From Datura wrightii (Eukaryota; Streptophyta; Magnoliopsida; Solanales; Solanaceae), in the NCBI GenBank assembly GCA_035772735.1, contig JASDFA010000003.1, positions 61,066,501 through 61,130,500 on the forward strand: a stretch of DNA of 64,000 nt, given 5' to 3'. A program made the position numbers and the translations under genes. The notes below the pieces were generated by a model that saw only the letters and a list, made by a program, of their open reading frames with translations, was not told the origin of the DNA and made no database searches. Below are positions 46,784 through 57,259 of this stretch, in pieces; within the stretch, counting starts at the first letter, position 1, and the number at the start of each line of letters is the position of its first letter.

Positions 46784-49002
46784 TGTCATGACCCGAGAGT
46801 ACACCCTGATCATAGACACGGAAAAAGGAGCCCTGAGAGGCCCCAAGTAAACCCATGGCGTGAGAACAATACTAATTCATTCATAAAAGGCGTAAGACTT
46901 AACTTATCAATCATAAGCTAACTGAAAATCGTATCACGAATTGTAAGGAATGACAAAGCGAAATACATCCATCAATGACAAAATACTACACATAAGTCTG
47001 AAAGCCTCTAATCATAAAAAGAGGGGTTGAAGGGACAAGACCCCAACTAACCCAAACATTTGGAAAACATAAGATAATTTAACAAGTCCGAACATGAAAC
47101 CCTCAGATCATGGGGACTCACCACTGGAGATTTAGCGAAACTGAGCACGAACTAGGGACGATACTGAGCCTGAGAACCAGATCTTGAAAATATAGGGGTC
47201 AGTACTTGGAAAGTACTGAGTATGTAAGGTATTCTAAACAATGCTTAACAACATAAAAGTTATAGGAGTGGGGACATCATGATCATAAAATCGAAACCAT
47301 AAGTATATCATAAGGCTCAATATTTCAAAAAATATTCATAAACTCGTCAAAGTCATAACATGCGGGGAAAACATTTCATAAATCCTAAATTGAGTCAAAA
47401 GAACATAATCATGCATATTTCAAAACAGTGAGGAACAATGGGAGATTTCTATAACCGACGTACTCCACATGAGCATACATGAAGTCCAACTTGTACGCCT
47501 AGTTGGAAGGCCGTTCATACCTTGCCAAGGGCATGAATCATGAAGGCGTGATATCACTCATGAAGGCCCCATAGGGCATAGGGGACAGTCACTGAAGAGG
47601 TCCCAAACATGATCTCACAGTGGAACGTAGTTCTGGGGTTCAGGTCGTAAGCTAGGCCCCGAACCTACTCGGTGTTAAGTAGTACTCCAAAAACATGCAA
47701 CGTGCTCATAACATTCATAACATACATGCATGGCTAGTGAAAACATGGGAATCATGAATTACTTGAGAATTCATATTACTAGCCATGGAATTAGACCTGT
47801 GAGCTAGCCGAAGACATAGTTCATGAATCATTCACGCCATCTGGGGCATGGCCCAAAATCTTAAGCATGTTTGAAATGCTTAATTCATGTGAAACATGGT
47901 CATGACAACATGAGAAATAGAAAACTTGAAAACATGCTTTAAATTCAAAAATTCATATTGTGCTTGCGGAATCATTATGAACATAAATTTTACTAAAAAT
48001 CCCTCATAATTGGACATCCAAACTTTTAGGGTCTTCAATCAGGGAATATAAAATATATACAAGTAAAATCATCCCAAACACTTCAAAACCCACAATTGAA
48101 ACACAATACCACAAGCTCATGTAAACTTTTGAGGAATCATGCAAATGGGGTTAAGACCCATAAGAATTTAGCAAGTTAAACATAGGAAATGGGAAGAAAT
48201 GGGCATGGGTAGGGACTAAACAGCAAATTCAAACCCCACATACCTAAAAATTTCGATTCTCCCAACTTTCTTGGAAACCCTAGGTAGATTGTTGAAGAAT
48301 TTTTGAGAAGACACTTGAATTCCCTTTCCTACTTCCTCTCTAATCTTATATGAATAGAAATGAAGTTTTTAGGAATGATTCCCCTTTAAAAGACCTTGTC
48401 CCTACCTCAAAACGACGTAGTTTAGGTCTTAGGAGGATAGGAAATTACGAGAAGGCCCTTACTAATCCACAGGAAATAACTGTCAGGTGACCCTAACGGG
48501 CGACTTGACGATTCGTTGCCAAGAGCGATGGGTCATCTGGTCTTTTCATCAAGTCCACTAGAAATTTTCCTTCGGTTCTTAACAGAGGACATGGCAACTC
48601 GTCCCCCGGTGATACGACTTGTTACACCCTTTCTTCAAGTACACTGCCTCATTGTTCAGGAAGATTCAATTGGCTTGGTAACGGCCCTCCTAACGGGTCG
48701 TTAGGATTGACGACGACTCGTTAGGTACCATCCGTTAAGTACACTGGATAGGCCTTACTATCTTACTCTAGGACCACCCTACGACTGACATGACGACTCG
48801 TGGTGTCTAACCTCGAGTCGTTACATTGCCCGTGGGGACCCTGAGTCCCTCATCATCCCAAGCCGTCCCCACGAGCCACTTGATAACTAGTTTGGCCTCC
48901 TCACGAGTCGTTTAGTGACCCGTTCTGCAACTGCTGCAACATTTTCCATTTTTTCTCCTGATTCACTTTCGAACCTGATCCTTGGGTTCTCAAGGTATAC
49001 CA
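46784..49002 (-). repeat. Element G: 3' LTR
   Basis: Minus strand TGGTATACCTTGAGAACCC to GGGTCATGACA, 2.2 kb, collinear with D's LTRs. U3 (about 48500-48930) carries repeated ACGACTCGT/ACGAGTCGT sites. The purine tract (minus, CCAAGGGGGAGGTAT) abuts it at 49003-49017. Confidence 0.8.
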
Positions 49003-49260
49003 ATACCTCCCCCTTGGGAACATTAGTCCCCAAATGTTAGAAACAAGTAGAAAACCTAGAAACAAACAATCACTATATATATAAGGATGCTAATCATTGA
49101 CATTCAAGCCAAAAACTGACGGAACGACTAGCCCCGAAGAGAACCACATAACTGGTCAGAGTTCAGACATCACATACATATATCATATCATAAAACAAAC
49201 TTATTCGCATGAATAGAACATGAAAAAAAGATTAGAGGTTTAGGGAAAAAATTTGATACC

Positions 49261-49964
49261 TCAAACTGAAGCTGAGCCGGTAGGGAACAAATGGGAGTAT
49301 TTAGCCATCATATCCGCTTCGGCCTCCCATGTGGCTCCCTTGACATGTTGATTCCTCCATAACACCTTTACTGAGGCTACTTCCTTGTTCCTCAGTCTCC
49401 AAACCTGACGATCAAGATTTCAACAGGAATTTCCTTATAGTTGAGACTATCCTTCACACCAACACTTTCCACCGTAACCACTAAGGCTGGGTCTCCCAAG
49501 CCCTTTTTCAAGAGCGATACGTGAAATACGGGATGAACTAAAGCCAACTTTAAGGGTAAATCTAACTCATAGGCTACTTTACTCACTCGCCTCATAATCC
49601 TGTATGGGCCAATATAGCGGGGACTGAGCTTCCCTTTCTTTCTTAATCTCATTACTCCCTTAATGGGAGATACCTTCAGAAACACCCAATCATCGACCTC
49701 GAACTCAAGCTCCCTTCTCCTCATATCTTCATAAGACTTTTGGCGACTTTGAGCCATTTTCAGCCTTTCCCTTATCAACTGAACTTCCTCCATGGCCTCA
49801 TGAACTGAGTCTGGCCCCACTAACGAAGCCTCACCAACTTCAAACCACCCAATGGGTGATCTACACCTTCGCCCGTAAATAGCCTCGAACGGTGCCATTT
49901 GTATGATGGAGTGATAGCTGTTGTTGTAGGCGAACTCAATGAGAGGCAAATGCCCTGTCCCAAC
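49261..49964 (-). pseudogene. Element G: integrase C-terminal region with chromodomain
   Basis: The minus frame at 49949-49392 encodes the end of the integrase core (PLIEFAYNNSYHS, then YGRRCRSPIGWFEVGE) and the GPY/F-type module (GKLSPRYIGPYRIMRRV). A frameshift near 49410 separates the chromodomain-like tail (WRNQHVKGATWEAEADMM), which stops at 49261. It is truncated at 49964 by H; the H target site CCAAC is 49960-49964. Confidence 0.85.
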
Positions 49965-51377
49965 TGATCTTGGGCAGAATTATATGCCCAAGTGATACTC
50001 AAATGCTTCATTTCATCTTTTTTATACATTGATAATTGTACATTCTCATGTGATTTGTATTTAAAATGTGAGTTTACACTAACCAACATGATTAGTGTTG
50101 TTTTGCAGGAAAAATGGAATTTTAGGAAGCAAAGATGCATGTTGGGAGAAATCGGGAGTAGACTCGGAAGCGAGCAGTGGAAAAGGCCCAGGTTATACAG
50201 CAAAGTAAGGGGCTCCGCGATGGAGCCGTGTCCTGCTTCCATCGCGGATGCATTCTTCCCCGGATGATGAAAATAGGCCAAGTTGCAGTGAAGGTCCGCG
50301 TTGGGGCCGTGGCACGTTGGCCAAGCCCCGCGTTGCACGCCGTGGCACGTTGGGCATAATTAATTAGAGGACTAGATTTCAGTGAAGGTCCGCGTTTGTG
50401 GCGTGTAGCGGAGGCAGTGCTCTGCGATGCACTCCGTGACACGTTTCTTGTTATTCCGGGAAAAATTCCCACTAGTATAAATAGCACACTTAGGTTTATT
50501 TTTAATTATTCTGACTTGGTTGAGCAAGAACGTGGGTTACAGGCAGTTGAGGGGACGAAATTCTTAGGGTTCTTCTCTATCTCTTTCTTCTTTATTTCAA
50601 TTATTTGTATGATTAACACTCATTTAACGATGTTTAATCCACAGATGAGTGGCTAATTTCACTTCTTGCTGAGGTTAAGAACATTTGTAGTGGAATGTAA
50701 TTATTGATCATCTTGGTTATTCATCTTTTCTTCCATAGTTGTTCTATTAATTCTTGTTCTTACTGCATTAATGTGTGGCCAATATTAATGTATATCTAAA
50801 AAATTCGGTTTGCGCTCGAAAGAGAAAGAAATTGGAAAGTTGTGAATTAATAGGATATGATCTCTTCTTGGTTTGGGAAAATTGAGAATTGATTTACCTT
50901 CAGAATAGAGATATATCTGAAAGTCATATTAGTTAATTAAGGAATCGGTTTCGTATGGCTAGAACATGAATTTCTTCTTATCACAGAAATGTAGGTGGAA
51001 GGTTCATGATTCTTAAGTTGGGTTAAATACGAGAGTTTTAATCCATAGGCAATAATTCTTGACTAGCAACCGGAGGAAAGATTAACCAATTTGTATCAAT
51101 AAATTGCTTCCCTGCATGTTCGTTTTAGCCTCAGCATGCTCATTACTATAGTTCAGACTCAAATTGTATATTTGTTTTAGACTAGTATAAATTAGGAAAC
51201 AACCTCCAAAAAATCTTCTTGAAACTGTTGTATGCATTCTTAGAGTTAGAGTTTATTAAGGCTTGATTCGATTATTACCTTGGTCCAGTCCCTGTGGGAT
51301 CGATACTTGGCTACTCTAGCCATTTTACTACTTGTTCGACCACGCGCACTTGCGTGTAGTTGCGAATAGCGCGAACA
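49965..51377 (+). repeat. Element H: 5' LTR
   Basis: TGATCTTGGG to GCGCGAACA. TATAAATA at 50476-50483. The palindrome at 50402-50443 is damaged on its left arm (CGTGTAGCGGAG). Confidence 0.9.
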
Positions 51378-51383
51378 AGTTTT

Positions 51384-51401
51384 TGGCGCCGTTGTCGGGG
51401 A
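51384..51401 (+). promoter_or_regulatory. Element H: primer-binding site (tRNA-Asp)
   Basis: TGGCGCCGTTGTCGGGGA, 17 of 18 to the tRNA-Asp complement. Confidence 0.9.
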
Positions 51402-51507
51402 CTGGCAATTGGTAAAATTGTTGTCTTAAGTGTTAGTTTACTATTTCTTATTAGTGTTGACAACATGGCCTTAGCTTGTCTTTTGCAGATATTGAATTCT
51501 GTTGAAC

Positions 51508-53298
51508 ACTGGCAAGGGACAAGGAGTTGGTGGATTCAAACTTAGAGCCGGAAAGACAATTCCATCACCAAAGGAGAGAAGCTCTAGAGAGAAAGCTGCA
51601 GTTGCTCAGACAGACCATCCTGGAGCAACAATAGAATCCACCCATTGTAAGGGCAGTGTTAGTGCCCGAAGAAATGGCAGCTAGGCTGGTTCGCGAAGTG
51701 GCCATCCCACATGCTAACAACGTTATATCTATCATTCGCAAACCTGAGCCAGGAGGGAGGTTTGAGCTTAAACAGAATATGGTGCAATTGCTGCACACTA
51801 GCGGGCAATTCACAGGTCTCCCTCACGAGGATCCACAACATCTCCAAAACTTTTTGGAGATAAGTGACACTTACATCCCCGCTGGAGTGTCACCCGATTA
51901 TGTCAGGCTTACATTGTTCCCATTTTCACTTTTGGGAGAAGCAAAGAGATGGCTGAAAGCTGAGCCACCCAATTCCATCACTACTTGGGATGATCTTGCA
52001 AAGAAATTCTAGATACGGTTCTTTCCATCCGGTAAAACAGCAGGACTTGGAAGTCAAATTCTAAGTTTTAAACAGAGAGAGGGAGAGAATCTGTATCAAG
52101 CCTGGGAAAGATTCAAATCTATGTTGCGGGATTGTCCTCATCATTACCAATCCAATTATGTGTTGGTGCATACTTTCATAGAGGGTTTGGAACCCCACAC
52201 AAAAATCTTGCTAGACTCAGCAGCTGGGGGACAAGCATTAGAAAAAACTTATGAGGAGCTGTATACCTTGTTGAACCGTATTTCGCAGGGAAATCCAGAG
52301 TGGAATGCGGACTCTTCTAGAGGAGGAACAAGGAAAGCGGTAGGAGTATTAGAAGTGGATGGTTTTACAGCTATCGCTGCACAGATAGCTGCGTTACAGA
52401 ATCAACTCAATACCCACTTCAACAATATGGGCATGAATCATTCTCAAGCCCCAGTGAATGTAGTGCAGCAGATTTGGTGTGAAGTGTGCGGCAGTAATGA
52501 ACACTCAGCTGAGTGTTGTGGTGCGAATCCTGATTCAGTAAACTTTATTGGTAATGTACAGAGAAATAATCACCAACAGTATGGCAACAACTACAACTCT
52601 AATTGGAGAAGTCATCCAAATTTCTCTTGGGGTAGTAACAGCCATCAAGGGCAGAGTTCGAGTCAGGGAGCACAGAGAAATCAAGGAGGGCAGCAGCACT
52701 ATCAGTCGCAATATAGAAGCAAAAATGCACTGCCTCCACCACCATCACCCAGTATCAAGGAAATGTACAAAACGATGATAGCTAACCAAGCTCAATTGCA
52801 GGCTGACTATGTGAAATTGGCAGCCGATGTAAAGAACAATCAGTTAGCTACCAAGGCATTGGAGTACCAGTTTGGGCAACTAGCTGGAGCTCAGAACACC
52901 AGGCCGAGAGGAGGACTTCCAAGTGACACTGACCCCAACCCTAAGCAAGTAAATGCAGTGACCACAAGGAGTGGTTTGCAACTCAAGGAGGTGGAACCAA
53001 AAAGACCACCACAGCAGTCGGGAGCATTGGAGAAGGAGAGGGAACACAATGATGATAGGGAGAAGGAGAAGGAAGCTGAACCATAAAGACCACCACCCCC
53101 ATTCCCTCAAAGACTAAGGAAACACAAGGAGGAAGCGTGTTTCAAAAAGTTCATGGAGGTGCTTAAATAGGTACACATTAATTTACCTCTTGTTGATGTT
53201 TTGCAGGGAGTGCCGAAGTATGCAAAATATATCAAGGACATCGTGGCGAACAAAAGCAGGTTGATGGAGTACCCTACGGTGGCACTTACAGAAGAGGG
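51508..53298 (+). pseudogene. Element H: Gag with truncated protease
   Basis: The frame opens near 51508 without an ATG, shortly after TTTTGCAG (51481-51488). Gag motifs: FTGLPHEDP, WLKAEPPNSITTWDDLAKKF, knuckle CEVCGSNEHSAECC (near 52482-52525), then SIKEMYKTMIANQAQLQ. In-frame stops: TAG near 51630 (E has CAG), TAG near 52010, TAA at 53084-53086, TAG near 53167 (E has CAG). The sequence ends in the pre-protease segment (VDVLQGVPKYAKYIKDIV) at about 53298, where pol is deleted. Confidence 0.9.
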
Positions 53299-54170
53299 GG
53301 GTGAGAAATGAGGAAAAATAGAGGGAATTCGGGGTTAAAAAGGGTTAATTTCGTGCAGGTCACCCGGCGACCCGGTGTGACCCGTCGCGATTAACACCTC
53401 AACGTGTCACGGAGGTTAACCCAAAAAAATCCCCCTTCCCCAACATGACACGGACTTAGGCCCAAGTTTTCTTCGATTTTTCTTCGGTTTCATCGAACTA
53501 AAGGTATGTTCTCTAGTTTCTTCTCAATTCTTCTCAAATTTGTCGAGTTTGAGCAAGTAAAGTGAAAAAACTTGCCCTAATTGTAAATTGAGCTTGAATT
53601 CCTTTAAGTTAGTGTTGATTGAAGTTTGGAGTATCATTTTGATTGTATGAACTCGATAAATACATGCTTGATCGAATTTTAGTGAAATGTGTAGCTAGGG
53701 TTAGAATTTGATTACGAAGAAATGAAATGTGATTGAAAATGTGGAAATTATGGGTTGGGCATGTTGGGTAAGGTGAATTATGTTGTGCTTGTTGTGAATA
53801 TGCTAAGTAAATGATGGATATTTTTGGGGGAGAATGAAATTGTGAATTGCATAGAACTTGGTGAATTGCATAGGTTGTGTTGAGAGTTTTTCTGTGCTAA
53901 GTGCTATGGGATGAAATGGTATTGATGGTGATATGTTGATCAACTGTACGAAGTCTGAGTAGTACGGAAAATATATTCCATCAAATTCTCTGAATGCACA
54001 GGGCATGTTGTTGTTTCTTGTTGTAAATTGGGAAGTGAGAATTGTCTTGCCGTAATGTTGTGATTGTGGCTAAAGACTAAGTGTGGGGTGGCCTAGCTTA
54101 ACCCAACCTTAGTCGAAGCTAATTTTAATTTGAATAACATTGGGACTGTCTGTTTGATTTGACAGGAACA
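53299..54170 (+). other. Element H: join and leader before the env-like ORF, with inverted segment
   Basis: Positions 53299 to about 53465 match the E region 32165-32420 but in the opposite orientation relative to the env-like ORF (for example GGTCACCCGGCGACCCGGT reads the same on the + strand in both, although E is a minus-strand element). From about 53470 the leader is collinear with E in element sense. A purine-tract copy AAGTGTGGGGT lies at 54079-54089, about 80 bp before the ORF. No other ORF seen. Confidence 0.7.
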
Positions 54171-54727
54171 ATGGCAAGCAGGCAAGATAAAGGAAAGGGC
54201 GCATCTACATCGGGCGCCAGAAGGAAAAAAATTAGAATGGGAACAGCAGTCCCAGCAGCACCAGCGGTTCCGCGCGGCCAACGCCGTCAATACAGAACCC
54301 GATGGGTGACAGACGAAGGGAAGAAATGGTACACAAAGCACAAGGAGAACAAATACTTCCCTGAGGAACGTATTGCAAGGGAGCCGTTGGCACAGGAGTT
54401 CCCCAAAATTGTACATAGGATTGACGTTGCCGGGCTGAACTTCATCTTTGAAGAGCCCAAGGAGTGCAATCTCCACCTGATTCGAGAGTTCTACGCCAAC
54501 TGGAACCCGACACTCCGAAGTCACACTATCAAAATAAGGGGGCAAGTAGTCACTTTTGAGCCCCATCACCTTAATGCCATCTTGGGGGCGCGGGACACAG
54601 ACGCCCATGTACTCCGGCAGCTGAACATCACTCCACTATATGCGGACATCAGACGCACTCTGTGTGGAGCCCGTTCGACAGCACGGTGGAGCAGGCATAA
54701 GGAGAGGGGCTACCATCAGACACTGCC
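54171..54727 (+). pseudogene. Element H: env-position ORF, N-terminal piece
   Basis: ATG at 54171 (MASRQDKGKGASTSG). Open to the I insertion at 54727 with family motifs EEPKECNLHLIREFYANWNP and LGARDTDAHV. The two codons that are stops in E are intact here. The frame continues after I at 60662, since I duplicated only CTGCC. Confidence 0.85.
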
Positions 54728-56152
54728 TGATAACGGGCAAAAATATATGCCCGAGATACTCTTTATTACTTCAATTAGTCTTGTTTATCTAAGTTATTGT
54801 ATACATTTTCATGTAATTTTATATAATGTGGAGATATGTGCTAACCAACATGATTAGCCTTTGTTTTGATGATGTTTGAGTAACTAATCCATGAGTTGGT
54901 GAAGTAGAAGCTTGGAAACGGAATTAACACGCGAACGTCGGCAAGGAAGAGGCACAAAACAGCCCACCGGCGCATCGACAAGGTGCCACGGCAGGCAGGC
55001 CGCTCAAAACAGCCCACCTGCGCATTGGCAACGTGCCACGGCAGGTGGACTCCGCGACCATGGAGCTGCAACGCGCTGCCCAGGCAGCGTGACACGTTGC
55101 CAACGCGGCAAGGTGCTGCCTGGGCCGATTTCGGGTGATTTTCCAGAGAGCCTCCGCGTCCGTAGCGTGTCACGGAGGCTGTGCTCCGCGATGCACTCCG
55201 TGACACGTTGGTTGTTAATCCGGGAAAGATTCCTACTAATATAAATAGCACACTTAGGTTTATTTTTGATAATTAAGACTTGGTGGAGCTAGGACGTGGG
55301 TTAGCAGCAGTTGAGGGACGAAAAAGCTAAGGGTTTTTCTCTCTTTCTTTCTTCTTTCAATCAATTGTACGTATGATTTACACTCATTTGAGGATGATCA
55401 ATCCATAAATGAGTGGCTAATTCTCTTCCTTGCTAAGGTTTTGAACATGTGTAGTGAATTTTGATTGTGAATTATATGGTTTTTCATCTTCTTCTTTCAT
55501 GTTGTTCTATTAATTCTTGTTCTTACTGCATTAGTGTGTGGCCAACATTAATGTACATCTAAAAAGTCCAATTTCACTCGAAAGAGCAAGAAATTGGAAA
55601 GTTGTGAATTAATAGGGTATTGTTCTTAACTTGATTTGGGAAAATTGGGTTTTGATATGCTTTCCTGATAGAAATATACTTGAAAGCTGTATTAGTCCAT
55701 TTAGGAACCGGAATTGTATTGCTAGGTCATAAATTGCATTTGATCACAGAAATGTAGACGAATGGTTTATGATTCTAAAGTGAGATTAAATACGAGAGTT
55801 TTAATCTCTAGGCTAATGTTCTTGGCTAGCAACATGAAGAGAAGAATAACCGAATTATGATTACTATCGAATTCATTACTTGTTCTTAACCTTGGCATGC
55901 TCTTATCCATAGTTTCAATTCAAGTAAATATTTGTTAATAGTTTTAGTATATAGTTTATAAACAAAATTATTTAACTTTTGGTTACATTGTTGTCAACAT
56001 AATTAGAAGTAAACTAGAATATAGTATACTTAAGCAATTTTACTTATCCAGAGTCTCCTTGGATCGATACTTGGCTTACTTAGCCACTTTATTACTTGTT
56101 TGACCACGTGCACTTGCGTGTCGGTTTTTAACCCCTACCAAAGCACCGAGCA
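54728..56152 (+). repeat. Element I: 5' LTR
   Basis: TGATAACGGGCA to GCACCGAGCA; palindrome 55166-55207, TATAAATA 55240-55247. Lacks GTAGGTTT near its start relative to the 3' LTR. Confidence 0.95.
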
Positions 56153-56158
56153 AGTCTT

Positions 56159-56176
56159 TGGCGCCGTTGCCGGGGA
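56159..56176 (+). promoter_or_regulatory. Element I: primer-binding site (tRNA-Asp)
   Basis: TGGCGCCGTTGCCGGGGA, 18 of 18 to the tRNA-Asp complement, 6 bp after the LTR. Confidence 0.95.
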
Positions 56177-56320
56177 GGCTAGGCGATTTGTGAAATTGTG
56201 TTAAGTGTAAATTTACTGTATTTTTGTTTTATTTTCTTAAGTGTTGACAACTTGATCTTAGTATTTGTTTAAATTCTTTGTTCATTTTAATTTTTCTCTC
56301 TTTCGGATACCCTCATTGAC

Positions 56321-57259
56321 ATGACATCTTGGAATATAAATGGTGGATACGCATATTTCGGCGAATCTTGCATGAATTGCGGAGGACCCCACTTGTGGCA
56401 AAACTGTAACACTTGCAATATATGTGGGTGTCAATATGGCCATTGGGGTGATTGTCCAAAGGCATATTCCCCTCCCCCAAGCCCCTACTATGATCCTTTT
56501 GTTGTTTTTGCTGAATATAGGCATGTTGAAAATGAGGACTTGGGACGCCAAGTTCAAATAGAGGACATGATGAAACAACTCTTGGAGCAATCAGAAGCAA
56601 TGAAGGAGTCGGTGGCAGAATTGATAATTCAGCAAAAGGAGAATGCAGAGGCTGTAAGCAGGATGAGCGTCAAACTCACAGAGATGTGTGCTGAGGCTGA
56701 AGCTTGTGATAATTTGCAGGTGATAGTTTTAGCCGATATTCAAGAGGAACTACAAGAGGAATACAAGGGTGAATTTTTGGATGAAGCCCAACAATTAGAA
56801 TCTCTTGAGTGTCTCCGTGATCGGCTCATACCTATAGAAATTCCATTCATGGAAGAAGAAAAAGAATATCTCCCATTTGACCTTAATGGAGAAATAGATG
56901 TCGATGTCGAGAAGGTATATACAAGTAAGGAGGTCAAGCAAAATGCAGTTTCAGAGTTGAGGTGTACTGGACCACACTCTACGCATTTTTCAACATTAAA
57001 TTTGGTTGACAACATAGAAATAGAGTCTTCCAAGTTTGTAGAGAAATGTCTAGAGGAGGACCAAGCACCATATATTTTGAAATTTGCTAACTCAGAAAGA
57101 CAAAATGACTTCGCTTACTTAAGGACCAATAAATGCAAAAGGCAACATCTACTGTTTGGTCCTTACAATTTTTCACCACCACCCCTAGAGCATAAGAGGA
57201 AATTAGAAAAGAAATTAGGGGTGAGATTCATATCCTCAAGGTGGAGGAAAAAGTGGTGA
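56321..57259 (+). CDS. Element I: zinc-knuckle/coiled-coil protein of unknown function
   Basis: Intact 312-residue ORF starting ATG ACA (MTSWNINGGY), the same start as in F. Cluster 1 is C17-C20-H24-C29 (CX2CX3HX4C, one residue shorter than a standard Gag knuckle); cluster 2 is C32-C35-H41-C45 with an extra C37. A P/Y-rich linker (SPPPSPYYDP) follows, then a coiled-coil-like helix from IEDMMKQLLEQSEAMKE to about residue 135, an acidic middle (DIQEELQEEYKGEFLDEAQQ), and a conserved back half (KEVKQNAVSELRC, then NIEIESSKFVEKCLEEDQA) ending in a basic tail (SRWRKKW). It is the only protein of the element. A Gag-derived RNA-binding protein is plausible because a knuckle followed by IEEM and a coil is also seen in E Gag, but no capsid domain is present. 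The AGGCAA hairpin lies 40 bp after the stop. Confidence 0.85.
   Translation: MTSWNINGGYAYFGESCMNCGGPHLWQNCNTCNICGCQYGHWGDCPKAYSPPPSPYYDPFVVFAEYRHVENEDLGRQVQIEDMMKQLLEQSEAMKESVAELIIQQKENAEAVSRMSVKLTEMCAEAEACDNLQVIVLADIQEELQEEYKGEFLDEAQQLESLECLRDRLIPIEIPFMEEEKEYLPFDLNGEIDVDVEKVYTSKEVKQNAVSELRCTGPHSTHFSTLNLVDNIEIESSKFVEKCLEEDQAPYILKFANSERQNDFAYLRTNKCKRQHLLFGPYNFSPPPLEHKRKLEKKLGVRFISSRWRKKW

Larger units (their letters stand above)
46784..49964 (-). mobile_element. Element G: Tekay/Del chromovirus, 3' part, interrupted by H
   Basis: Minus-strand element: 3' LTR 46784-49002, purine tract, and the end of pol to 49964, where H is inserted in the integrase core. The remainder should continue beyond H, outside the window. 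Same lineage as D but a separate insertion. Confidence 0.85.
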
